Shown here piece by piece: positions 1 to 10,486 of a DNA stretch of 60,000 nucleotides; within the stretch, counting starts at the first letter, position 1, and each line of letters opens with the position of its first letter. The DNA comes from Takakia lepidozioides (Eukaryota; Streptophyta; Takakiopsida; Takakiales; Takakiaceae): assembly GCA_030704615.1 (NCBI GenBank), contig CM060733.1, positions 31,188,001 through 31,248,000 on the forward strand. The letters are read 5' to 3'. The translations under genes and the position numbers were made by a program. The notes under the pieces were generated by a model, which worked only from the letters and a program-made list of their open reading frames with translations, ran no database searches and had not been told where the DNA came from.

Positions 1-586
1 AGTGGGGATGCTCTTATGGTATTGCCATATTTCATACCGGTAGGGTCGGGTCTTTACTAAATACCCGTGCTTAGAACCGGGTTATACCCAATGTTATAAA
101 CTTGGGTATCAAACCCACACTCGTTAAACCTATCATGATTGTGGGAGACTCAACCTATGTTCACACATAATTGGACAATTTGTTGCCTTCTTCCCTGTGG
201 TTGAACTCAACAACATGCTGAGTTGGTCATATTGTGAACTGATGGACTGGCAAGTTGCAAGTTGCAACTGGGCAATCACTTGAGAAGTTGTGCCCAGATA
301 GATGCCTCTAGCAACGTGAATTCTCCTGGATCCACCTCTTTCATAGTCTCTGGATAGTAGTGTTGATTGTGTGTCCTCTTGAGTTGTGTAGAACTCTTGT
401 GTTTTGTGTGTCTCAGGGGAGATGCGAAAGTCAGTAGCACACTTGTGAACTAGGCAAGCATGGATTTGGTGAATTGGACAAGTTTGACGCAGTTGAATCT
501 CGGGTTCAAAATGGTCACTTTCGGAAACTGTCGTTAGGAGTTAGGACTTAGGACTGAGAAAATCCCTCACAATAGTACAAGGGATT
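1..586. other. unrecognised flank of element A1
   Basis: No reading frame, repeat or RNA gene is recognisable here. The sequence is AT-balanced and ends directly at the TGTCAAG start of the family A element, so it is the upstream flank of that insertion. Confidence 0.4.
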
Positions 587-2020
587 TGTCAAGTTATTTG
601 ACCACTAGTGTGAAACTAGCTAGGAAATAGCTAGCTTTTACATATTGACATTTGGGATTGGCCCAAGTGTCAATCCAGGGGTCAAGGCAGATTTAGGCCC
701 TGGAGTGGTTATCTTCACGGCAAGCACGGGAGGCTCATCTTTCGCATGGGCTATGATGGGCTGTGGCGGGCTGTGACAGGCTGTGCCCTGTGGCCTATGG
801 GGCTGTGAGGGGCTGTGGCCTTTGGGGCTGTGACCCCTGTGACCTGTGTAGGGCTGTGACAGGCTGTGCCATGTGGCCTGTGGGGCTGTGAGGGGTTGTG
901 AGGGGCTGTGATAGGGTGTGCCCTGTGGCCTGTGGGGCTGTGACGAGCTGTGAGGGGCTGTGACCACTGTGACTTGTGTAGGGCTGTGACAGGCTGTGCC
1001 ATGTGGCCTGTGGGGCTGTGAGGGGCTGTGACAGGATGTGCCCTGTGGCCTGTGGGGCTGTGACCCCTGTGACCTGTGTAGGGCTGTGACAGGCTGTGCC
1101 ATGTGGCCTGTGGGGCTGTGAGGGGCTGTGAGGGGTTGTGACAGGCTGTGGCCTTTGGGGCTGTGACCCCTGTGACCTGTGTAGGGCTGTGACAGGCTGT
1201 GCCATGTGGCCTGTGGGGCTGTGAGGGGCTGTGAGGGGTTGTGACAGGCTGTGGCCTTTGGGGCTGTGACCCCTGTGACCTGTGTAGGGTTGTGACAGGC
1301 TGTGCCATGTGGCCTGTGGGGCTGTGAGGGGCTGTGAGGGGCTGTGGCCTTTGGGGTTGTGACCCCTGTGACCTATGTAGGGCTGTGACAGGCTGTGCCA
1401 TGTGGCCTGTGGGGCTGTGAGGGGCTGTGAGGGGCTGTGACAGGCTGTGGCCTTTGGGACTGTGACCCTGTGACCTTTGTAGGGCTGTGATAGGCTGTGC
1501 CTGTGGCCTTTGGGGTTGTGATGGGCTGTGACAGGCTGTGACCTGTGGCCGTGGGGGCTGTGACAGGCTGTGATATGTGGCCTTTGGGGCTGTGACGGGC
1601 TGTGATAGGCTGCGGCCTGTGGGGCTGTGACCCTGTGACCTGTGTAGGGCTGTGACAGGCTGTGGCCTGTGTGGGGCTGTAACGGCTGTGACCAGTGAGC
1701 TGTGTGGGCCTGTGCTAGTCTGTGGTGGCCCGTGTTGACCTGTGGACGGCCTGTGCTGACTCGTGGAGGCACTGGTGGACTGCCTAAGGATTGACATGTG
1801 GTCTTGAAGGCCGAATTTTGAAGCTCGTGGAGGGCGGTTTGAGGAGTATCTTCATGATATTCCCATGGTTATGCAAGTGAGGGAAGAGAGGAGAGGAAGA
1901 GTGTTGGGATGAGGGCATGCTGGGGTTAGGCATTGCTTTAGCTTCTCTTCCTTGTAGTTTCCACCCTCTCATTATGCCAAGATCTTTCCGTAGGTAGAGG
2001 CAAGAGTCAGTCCGGGTTTG
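587..2020 (+). mobile_element. family A copy A1: 5' terminal region
   Basis: The segment starts TGTCAAGTTATTTGACC and matches, on the opposite strand, the end of copy A4 at 17672. The same start, more diverged, opens A7 at 34594. It ends in the shared motif CAGTCCGGGTT, which also occurs near 14511 and 37565 in the other copies. A block present in A4 (about 16080-17510) is missing here, so the tandem array almost directly follows the first 160 bases. It is non-coding and probably carries the element promoter and leader. It has the position of a 5' LTR, but no matching 3' copy was found. Confidence 0.75.
780..1700 (+). repeat. GGCTGTGA-type tandem array in A1
   Basis: The core is a unit of about 10-11 bases (variants of GGGCTGTGAC). 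It is organised in a higher-order period near 100 bases, seen from the recurring CCTGTGACCTGTGTA block near 834, 1062, 1166, 1268 and 1366. The plus strand is strongly G/T rich. The minus strand is open in several frames only because the units lack stops. The same array in the other orientation fills 14800-16080 in A4. It lies in the 5' terminal region of the element. Confidence 0.9.
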
Positions 2021-3206
2021 GGCTGGGGTGTCATTGTAGGAGCAACACCGTGGAGTTGTTTTTGGTGTGGGAAAGTTGTCGTTCTGATTTCTTGTGTTTG
2101 GATCCTCTGCGTGACTGTGCGTCATGCTAGTTTTGTGTGGGCGCTTGTTTTTATAGGTGATTGGTCCGGATTTGTTCACCGGCCAATCCTAGAGCATGCT
2201 GTCGATGGTGAGGCTGGGGTGATGACCAGCCAGACCATCATTGTTTCTCCTGTGGTGAGGTTGGAGGTGATGACCAGCCAACCATAGGAGTGCTTGCGGT
2301 GGATGCAGGTACAAGTGTAGGCTATGTTAGGAACTTAGTATTCCAAACCATAAGCCGCAACAGGTTCTATACCTTGTGGAGAGGGGGTTAGGGATATGTT
2401 CATGACCGGTTGAATGACAGTTTGTCAACATGGAGGTGCACTAGTTGCTGGGGACAGTGCCAGTTCGAGCACTAGCGATACTAGTGGGTACACGAGACGA
2501 GGTGTGCGGTTTATGCCACCTTCACCTCCTGTGTCTTCTATGGAAGGTTATGATTCGGATTGTGAATCAGGATGACTCATACCGGCGGTGCAAGTTGTTT
2601 CCTTGCCATTGTTGTGGGACACAATGGAGGAGATGTATGGAGCTACCAAGGGGCCACGAAGGTATTTTGGGGCGGTGGGCACCATCGAGTTGGATGATTT
2701 TATCCAAGAGTTTGATAGTTGGTGTGATTTGCAGCAAATGCGCAATCCACAACTATTTACGCCTTTCATGGCATGGAAGGGGCTGTTTCAGCACCTTGAG
2801 GGGCCGCCTATGGATGATTACCATGAGTTCAGGCGGGGGCATGAGGTTGAGATCGAAGAGTGGAGGATGTACTAATCACCCGACTATGTCTCCATCACTA
2901 GGGGCACTAGAGTCACGAAGGCAGTGGCTACACCTGCCGCTGCACCGGCAGCTTCAGCAAGCAGCAGTGGGACTAGTAGACTGGTGGTACCGTAGCTACG
3001 ACGTCTACCCAAGCCACTACCGCACCAGCACCAGTACCCGTGCCTGCCTTCAACCCTATTGTGGAGTTCTTCGAAGAGTTGAGAGAGAACTACCAAGGGG
3101 TGAGGACAGAGAAGTTGCGGAGCTTGCAAGAGTTCCAACGGAAGCCTACTGAGAGCTTGAGGGAGGCTTTCACTCGCATGAGGCGCTTGATAAATGTAAC
3201 CCAAGG
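2021..3206 (+). pseudogene. gag: family A copy A1: leader and gag N-terminal half
   Basis: Bases 2040-2310 match the leader of A7 (37590-37880). From about 2590 the translation matches A7 Gag, with readable blocks ELDDFIQEFDSWCDLQQM and QLFTPFMAWKGLFQHLEGPP. A stop at about 2873 replaces the Tyr-Trp codons of A7, and further frameshifts follow. The second block near 3040-3200 (FFEELRENYQGV, TESLREAFTRMRRLI) is the retrotransposon-gag capsid domain. The copy is cut off at 3207 by the end of a family B LTR. It is a dead fragment that once encoded the particle protein. Confidence 0.8.
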
Positions 3207-3258
3207 TGTCGCGCACCTCACTTTGGTAAGCTCCCTAGTGGTCAAATAACTTGACAGC
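3207..3258. other. junction of three element ends
   Basis: Bases 3207-3235 match the terminal 29 bases of the family B LTR at 9098. Bases 3236-3256, read on the minus strand, are the first 21 bases of family A (TGTCAAGTTATTTGACCAC). Two bases (GC) separate that start from the 3' terminus of A2 at 3259. On the minus strand the order is therefore family A end, GC, family A start. Confidence 0.7.
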
Positions 3259-3815
3259 TGTCGTGCGCATACATATCGCTACACAACTACATCGCTGTCT
3301 AAAACCACACAACACATGTGCACACCACACACTAGTATACCACTAGTCCACCACTAGTCCAACCACTAGTCCAACCACTATGCTGCCCACTATGGCAGTC
3401 ACTAGTCCACACAATCGCCCCCCTAGCTGGTGCTTAGGTCCCTCTAAGTTCAGGTAGCCACAAGATGTGATAGTTACCATAGCCTCACTAAGTCCTCCAC
3501 CACTATCCCTACTACACTCAAACTCGATAGATCAAGAGGTCGGGTGCAAGAGTTGCCCCATCGTTAGTCGCCGTCTTGCAACCTGCAAACTTGAGCTTGG
3601 GATCTCGTGTATTGACTCTTATGAGCTTGGCCTCCCATGTCTTATTAGCTGCCTCTAGTCATGTCCACTGCCACTATCCCAAGCAGTGTGGACACAACCA
3701 ATCTTCGTCAGGAACCTTCTCAAGAGGTGGTGTCAAGCATCCCATATGCCAACCCCTTAAGCATCGATCACACACCAGCATGGTGGCTGTTCTTTTGGCA
3801 GACCCACACTAGAAG
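3259..3815 (-). mobile_element. family A copy A2: 3' end with PHD fragment
   Basis: On the minus strand this starts inside the PHD finger (about 3700-3810, from the CGS segment through the final CPHC region) and runs through the 3' untranslated region. It passes the purine tract CTAGGGGGGCGATTG near 3415 and ends at GCGCACGACA. It is closely similar to 27259-27850 and to 45130-45620. The direct repeats of CACTAGTCCAAC (3330-3400) are an expansion that A7 lacks. Confidence 0.75.
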
Positions 3816-4987
3816 CATTCGTGTCATTTACCACTGGGATAACGACTCATTTTGAGTCGTAAAAGTCAAAAAACTGGGATCGACTGGAAGTTACAACAGA
3901 CGTGGTAGTTGGGTTGGACATCCAATGATTGGAGTGGTAAAGGACGCAGACGCGCGAACAACTGCTCAGCGATTAATGCGATTAATGCTGAAGAACCACG
4001 TGGCGTAACCAGGCGGGCCGCCCGTGTGTCTGACCTTTTGGGCTGACTTTGACTTTTCCCTCCGGATGAGTGGACTGACTCACCCGGGGCGCGGTGACAC
4101 ATGGACGCGGACGTGGATGCGGACGTGGATGCCGATGTGGCGGCGCCGCGACGAACGGCAATGCTGCCGCGTGGCCACGGCCCCAAGACGCCACATCGCA
4201 GTCGGCCACATCACTGGTAGTGCTGCATGTGACGTCGCAACAGCCACTGGCGAAGTCAACTGCACAACTTCCGGCAGACGAATCCACGGGGACCACGTGG
4301 AGAGTGTGTGGGTTGACGCGTGGCGTCGTCCCCACGCAATGGCACTGACGGGTACGACTGCTAGTGGAAAGACGCAGAGTGCTTGTGCCATCTCGGGACT
4401 GCTTTGGCCAACTCCGCTGCCACTGTGCTAGTTGGTTGCACTACAGTAGGAAAGCACGAAAAATGAGCACTTGTAGTGGTTTGTGTGAATTTCCAACTGA
4501 CTTGCATTCTAAGCTGAAAATATGGTTCTGATGCATTCTACTGGTTTTAGTGGTTCACCCATATGCAGGGGGAATTGAGAAGGAATAATACTGGGCGAGA
4601 CTGAGAACACAGACCACGATGCATGCACAACATCACGCTAATGAACCAAATAGACGAGGCAACAGGGAGACCAAAGACCATCACACATACACATAGAAGG
4701 TGGACGGACACGACGACAAGTCAGGAAATGTGATATTACATTCAAATTAGAGACCGTCACGGCACACCTGCATATGAGCAAGACTAAATGCCAACATACA
4801 TGGTTGCCGGACATCACTTAAACTGTCATGGCCCAAATGTTCAAAACTGGTAACGTGAGTATCATACACACTTCTATGAGTATCATTACACACCCAACAG
4901 GGACTACAAACATGAAATGTCACTTGATACTTTCACCTTTCCTCATACTCTTCTCTGGCCACAGAGTCACCGTGCCTTTCACGTGCG

Positions 4988-5191
4988 CTAGTGTGGTCTG
5001 GGGGGGGGGGCATCGTCCACATTTGGGCAAGGCAATGTAACACTTGGAAGCATGATCTCATGGACTTTCACCTTGTACCACCCGGATCGAATGTCCTTGC
5101 AGTGGAACTTGTCAACCCCGGCTATTCCCACCACTTCCGCCTTGGCGGCGGCTGTCTTTGACCGCTTGTCATGGGGGTTCAGGAGAAACAT
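4988..5191 (-). pseudogene. unrecognised ORF, possible DUF8039-like fragment
   Basis: A 67-residue minus-strand frame contains KAEVVGIAGVDKFHC and SGWYKVKVHEIM. The pattern (a valine-rich strand, HC, GW.KV.V) resembles the DUF8039-type domain that accompanies plant transposon-associated proteins. I am matching from memory of the pattern, and nothing catalytic is visible. It could instead be a chance open frame. Candidate exons lie upstream on the same strand at 7526-7810 and 6900-7000. Confidence 0.2.
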
Positions 5192-6776
5192 AGGATTTGA
5201 TATCTGCAGACACCAACATCAGGGTCCACTCAGCAACAAACATAGCAATGACAGGGTGAAAGTCAAGCGCAGCTGGGCATGGAAACGATCTTGGTTCCAC
5301 AATACTGAATCAGTAGCCAATTCACGGTGTACCAACGTACCTTGAAGCAAAGCTCGTCACTGAGGGTGGCAACTGAGGAAAGCTGCCCACGTGTCTTCAA
5401 CTGCAGCAGCAAAAAGAGCTTTAGTCAGACGGATAAGAATAACATGAACTCTGGTGGTTGCAATGGTATAAACACACCTCCACGGAGCAAGCTAACAAAC
5501 ACCCTGCTCAGACCCTAGCACTACAACTTCCTGGCAAAAATAACCCTACTAAAAACCAGCCAGGCAAAGCAAGGAGCCATGAATGCATGCCTGGGGAACC
5601 ACGTCCTGCTGCGATGATGGTGCCGGGGACAGCCCACTCCTCTTGCTCACCTGCAATGAATACACATTGCAACGCTTCAGGAAGTGTATCCATAAAGGAA
5701 ACCAACCAAGTAGGTTTGCGGAGAGGGGTTGGGAACAACCATACCTTGGGCGCTGCCTCCTCATGCCGGGGGGGGAATCCGGAATGTTGCCGCCGTAGCA
5801 CTATGGTCGTAGGCGCAGGACCCACCTTCTTCACATTCGACCCCACTGCCACTCCCAGTACATGTGGTCCCTGCAAAACATATAGTGCCAGCCTTGCGTG
5901 AGAGGGCATCCGGGGGGAACAAAACAAACAGTGAGCCCAGCTGAATCTCAGTGTCCATTAAGCCAGCAGCTCATAGACGAGAGCTATGCTAAGGACTCTT
6001 ACTGTCCTTAGAACCCATTTTGTACAGTCCTGCAAGCGCGCAAGGGCGAGACAGTTAATAGTATCCATAATGTCCCGGTATGTGGTCCGTACTGTCTTGT
6101 GAACAAACCTTTTTTTCTTCTGCCAATATTGTTTCTGACATGTGAGGAGAGGATCGTCTTCATGTACGGGAAGTAGACGTGAATGCGTGCATGCATTTTC
6201 TGGCCCAGCTGCATGCTTTCCAGGAACAAATACCACTGGAATGGGGGGTGTCTCCAAAGGAGCAGGACCGAACGACACCTTTTTGTGCTTCCCTTGCTTT
6301 CCTTCTCACCGTTGTTGCATTCTCCCACCTGCCCAACAGCAGCACTCTCGAAGCAATAGCATGACATATGTTGCAACATGGTCTTCTTCACCAGCGAATG
6401 AGCTTTTTTGCTACATGTACTGCCACGTCCACATTAACGTTGATCCTTGCAAGCACTTGGCAAGACACCCCAGAGCCGCAAATCCAGCAACCACCACAAA
6501 CACATCTAACTGATTGTAGTGACACGGGAATAGCTCACATGTAGAGGAATTGAACCTCCAGCCAAATGAATGGCTCTGCCCCTTGTAGGACAAGTGCGAT
6601 GCAAAAACAAGGTGAGTACAAAATGAAGAAGCACTTACGAGGTCCCCATCCCTCGGATGGGCTCCCACTTGTGCTCTGGAACTGTGCAGGCCTGACTAGC
6701 ACCAAATTGCATGAATCCTAAGCCTGAATGTCAAATGCAGGTTTATGTCGCGATGCAGCACGCCATCATCTAACCT

Positions 6777-7486
6777 GTAGTTTCCAGTTTCACTGGTGTC
6801 ACAACTGCCTTCAAGTCAACATCAAAATTAAGTCCACCTATGCGCAAATCGCAGAATGTCTCATGACACCATCTGCCGCCGCTGGTTTGGCATGATATGA
6901 TTGTAGTTCACAACCTTAATGAACGTTTTCAGCCTTGACCTCTTTGCGATCTTCTTCTGCGACTGCTTCTTCATAATTTATGAAAGGGAAAAGCAGCTAC
7001 ACATCAAATTCTTGCAAGTACAGGGGGGGTACTCAGGCCTCATTGGGAGAAAGAGTGCCATAAACACAGACACATCCTTAAATGTAAAAATTGGAGAAGC
7101 GAACGTCTGGTGGCAATAACTGCCTAAACCAAAATTATACTCCATTCCAGCGCACATGTAAAGGGTCGGATGATAACTCGGAATCCCAGTTGGAGATAAT
7201 GAGACGAATACATGACTATCTTGCGAGTTTCAACTTTCTTGGAGGTAGTTTCCAGTTTCTCTGGTGTCACAACTGCCTTCAAGCTGGGTTTAGAGGAATT
7301 AAGTCCCACTCGCAAATGCAGAATGTCTCCCTCATCTGCGTGGGCAAAATGGGGTTTGGCATGATATGATTGTAGTTCACAACCAAAGGGCATATTCTTC
7401 AGCCTTCACGTCTTTGCGATCTTCTTCTGTGACGCCTTCTGCATAATTTGTGAAATGGAAAAGCAGCTACACATCAAATTATTGCG
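6777..7486 (-). repeat. tandem duplication with an exon-like core
   Basis: Two copies of about 240 bases (6777-7015 and 7245-7486) are separated by about 230 bases. Each runs from GTTTCCAGTTT to AAGCAGCTACACATCAAAT. On the minus strand both contain a lysine-rich segment. In the lower copy it is open (SQKKIAKRSRLKTFIK, near 6915-6985) and is followed by GTTGTG. In the upper copy it is interrupted by a TGA. It could be a duplicated exon of an unidentified gene, one copy of which has decayed. Confidence 0.5.
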
Positions 7487-7525
7487 ATGCCGCTCAATGG
7501 CACTATGAACGTTTCGAGCATGCTG

Positions 7526-7810
7526 TCAGAAAACTAGACGGGCAAAAACCCAATTCAGCAACCTCACCTTGCGTGGATACTTGGGAATTGATGCCAGAAG
7601 GGCATGCCCGTATGCGCGCTCCATCGTGCCTCCATCCAACACATTCTGTAAATGATGAATGACCAAGACCCCGATGTCACACCGTTCTGAGAAGCCACTA
7701 CGCGCGCTCACAGTATACGAAGGCCTTGCCGTGTCAGGATTTCCATTCCCACGTCCCACCATGTCCGACGCAGCACTTGCATCCTTGTCTCTGCCAGGTG
7801 GAGGCAACAC
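7526..7810 (-). pseudogene. unrecognised exon-like ORF, weakly Ulp1-like
   Basis: A 94-residue frame carries FSERCDIGVLVIHHLQNVLD and is followed at about 7580 by a good donor (AAG/GTGAGG). The segment faintly recalls the D-C-G-V-F-V active-site strand of Ulp1-type (C48) cysteine proteases found in plant transposons. The position of the catalytic Cys is Ile here, so activity is unlikely even if the match is right. The identity is not established. Confidence 0.2.
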
Positions 7811-8263
7811 GTATTAAAATATCTATTCCCCCAAGGCCACATTTTGTTTACCTCTTTTTGTGAAAGCCACGTCAGCAAATGTGCTGCCGAGTCATGGGTG
7901 CAATGAATGCGCAGTGGTTCATGGAGTCGTTGAGTCGACTACATATTCACTTTAATGAATAAATATCTTTATTCCATTAATCGAATTAGGAAAGAAAATT
8001 TGTAGTCGCATGTGCAGTAATTACAACCAATTTTGGCTTTTTCAAATTTTATGTATTTACGCAATTCGTAAAATAGCCCGGAATTCTGCTACGACTCCGG
8101 AGTCGTTGACCCCACTTCTGTCCGCCGTTTGAAATGCCCCCGTGGGCCCACATTGTCTGTTTCGACTCTCCACTAGTCTTGTTTACTACCAAGTGGTTCT
8201 CGGAGTGGTCGCGGACATGCAGTCGAATCGGAAAAGACACGAATGCTTCTAGTGCCAGAGAGG

Positions 8264-9097
8264 CATTTTGGAGTGCGACGCACTCACAGTTTACTGCAAG
8301 GGCAGTATTGGTGGCGTGGTATGCATACAGAATAGTTCGTGGCTAGGTGCATGGTGTGTGACAGGGTGCGTGCTTCATTCAACACCCCTACACCACAGTT
8401 GCATCATTTACCAATCATGGGATTGGGCTACATGTGGAGTCTTGACTTCGCAGGACCGTTGCCACTGACTATGCGCCACCACAGATATGTATTGGTGATG
8501 GTGGAGCACTTCTCCAAGTGGATTGAGTTGGTTCCATTGCCTGACAAGGCTAGTGAGGGGGCTGCGTATGCATTCTTGGATCGTGTGCTTAGCCGATTTG
8601 GTGCTCCAGCTGAGGTACTCACGGACCAAGGGGAGAGAGTTCTTGGGGGAGTTTCAGGCCTTGATAGACCACCGCACCACTTCTCGGGATCATCCTGAGG
8701 CCGATGGCTTAGCAAAGAGAGTTGTTCAGACGGTGAAGAGGGGTTTGCGCAAGTATGGCTTGCAGAAGGGAGACCTAGGAGATTGGGATCTTCAGGTTCC
8801 TTGGTTAGCCATGGGCTACAGGTTCAGCAAACAAGCATCATTTGCCTCCTCCTCACCATATTTCCTTCTCTTTGGCCGAGAGCCGGATTTGCCTGCAGCC
8901 ATTCGTAGGGACACTGCTCAAGTCCTTAACCTTGACGATCCGGACGTGTGGGTACGTGCATGTGATCAGCGTGCAGAGTTGTTCAAGAAAGTCATGCCCA
9001 TGGCTTTTGAGAACCTTGCCATTGCACAACACCGTGATACGTTGAGGTATGCCACTATACGTGGTGGAGGATATCGTCCTGGGGTTCGGAGGTTTAG
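8264..9097 (+). pseudogene. family A copy A3: integrase fragment
   Basis: The sequence matches A7 44050-44900. The frame for SLDFAGPLPLTMRHHRYVL contains the first catalytic Asp. It is followed by LTDQG (second Asp) with a single-base insertion right after it. HPEADGLA carries the Glu. A 15-base deletion removes part of the loop after GEFQAL. The ending LFGREPDLPAAIR is intact and shows the CGA arginine codon that is TGA in A7. Family B is inserted at 9098, directly after TTTAG, so this is the target of that insertion. Confidence 0.85.
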
Positions 9098-10452
9098 TGT
9101 TGCGCACCTCACTTCGGTAAGCTCCCCTTCAAGTCATAGTTACTCGCTTTGATGCGCGCGCCTGACTCCCAACCTGGCCGCCGGGCCAACTTGGAGCTTC
9201 GGCTGCTCACCGGGACATAACGGTCCCCCCTTCGCTCTCCCACTAAACCCTCCACCTGTTTGGGCCTAGCGGAATTCCCTTTTGTAGATGGCAGTCCGGA
9301 ACAGCTCCCCACTCTTTGGTCGCTTTCCGGCTCGCTCGCTTACTCTCTAGTTTTTGGTCACCAACGGGCTTGCACCGTTCTCGGGGTCACTACTCCCCTT
9401 ATATATACTTCTGTAGCTGTCCGCGGGGGTTTCACAACTAGCCATGCCATTTTATGGCGAACCACCACGAAAACCCTCGACTCCCGGTGATGAGTCGCGG
9501 TGAGTCTTGGCCCACTCACCACGGCCCCTATGGACCGTGATGAGTCCCAAGACTCCCCACGACTCCCACCACGAGGTCTCTGCCCCCATGGTGAGTCCTA
9601 TGCCACCCCCACTAAGTCCCGCTAAGCTACCACCACCCCTTGTGGAGCCACCCCCACCGCAACCCGGTGTGCGGGGCTCCACCTAGTGAGCGCCTCCGCC
9701 TCCTTGAGTGCCTTGGGCACTCAAGGGTGCTTCAGCCCCCCGTACCTATCGCTGCCGCTGCCCCCACCACAGGGGCAGCCCCTCATGTGTCCCGACCCCC
9801 TGCCCTCAAGGCAAAGGGCCGCGACACACACTCCTACCAACAGGGAGTCGATGTCCTCATCGACTTGTCCATTTTGTAGAAACGAACATCCAAGTTGTGG
9901 CGTCCCACATCAAGGAGTTTGTTTCCGCACCATGGCGTCCCATGGCAAAGAACCAAACCCCACACTTGACTCTACTCTCCACTAGCTAGTTCGGCCGACT
10001 TCTCCAAGTCCCGGCCAAGGGTGGAGCCTCTCAAGCTCCTCCCAGTGCACTCTTCTTGGCCTACTTCAAGGCCAAGGAACGATCCTCCCCGAGGATCGAA
10101 TCGCCTTACTGCAACAACATTGCTTGCGATCGCTCATGATGCCGCTTTTGGCATCACCTTGAGCAAGGGTTCACCTCGAACCCTCTTTGACTAGGAAGAT
10201 AACCTTGAACCAACCGTGCGCCCCAATCACTACAATTGGGTCCGTCTTGGAATGCTGGCATGAGGTACGGGAACACGCCGAAGCCGCACTACGACTTCCT
10301 CCCGAGGCTACACGATTATAGTACGTGAACGGAAGCACGTAGCTTCCGCGTTAGCCCGCACTACAAAGCAACCCCCTCGGTAGCGCAATTTTTGTACAAT
10401 ACAAGTTTTTGCAATCAGATTCCTAAGCTAGCTAAGCCGGGCTAAGCATGCA
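9098..10452 (-). mobile_element. family B (chromovirus) 3' LTR
   Basis: Read on the minus strand, the block begins TGCATGCTTAGCCCGG at 10452, immediately after a polypurine tract. It ends GAGGTGCGCAACA at 9098, inside the A3 integrase. TG/CA ends, about 1355 bases and the adjacent tract fit an LTR. A 29-base stub of the same end is at 3207. The opposite LTR of this element was not found in the window, so its length and boundary rest on one copy. Confidence 0.7.
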
Positions 10453-10466
10453 TTTCCTCCCCCACG
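10453..10466 (-). promoter_or_regulatory. family B polypurine tract
   Basis: On the minus strand this reads GTGGGGGAGGAAA, lying directly before the TG start of the LTR. This is the usual position of the primer for plus-strand DNA synthesis in LTR retrotransposons. Confidence 0.7.
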
Positions 10467-10486
10467 CTCCAAGGTTGATGTCCCCA

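Larger units (their letters stand above)
3816..8263. other. non-element DNA between A2 and A3
   Basis: This is low-copy-looking sequence. A GC- and CpG-rich block lies at 3960-4400 and could be a promoter region or just skewed sequence; no gene is recognised in it. Possible exons of an unidentified minus-strand gene lie at 4988-7810 and are listed separately. The last 450 bases are AT-rich up to the edge of A3. Confidence 0.4.

Noticed and set aside
780-1700. Possible CRISPR-like array
   Set aside because: There are no unique spacers between conserved repeats, only nested degenerate units. This is a eukaryotic satellite-like array inside a retroelement.
638-1797. Several long minus-strand frames (154-348 codons) rich in His, Pro, Ser, Gln and Thr
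   Set aside because: They are translations of the tandem array, open in more than one frame at once and repetitive at the unit period, with no domain. Composition explains them.
4024-4431. Overlapping frames in the GC-rich block
   Set aside because: Five frames on both strands are open together, as expected from high GC. No domain or splice pattern supports any of them.
5508-6668. Minus-strand frames of 60-139 codons
   Set aside because: No recognisable domain or consistent splice structure, and several overlap each other in antisense.
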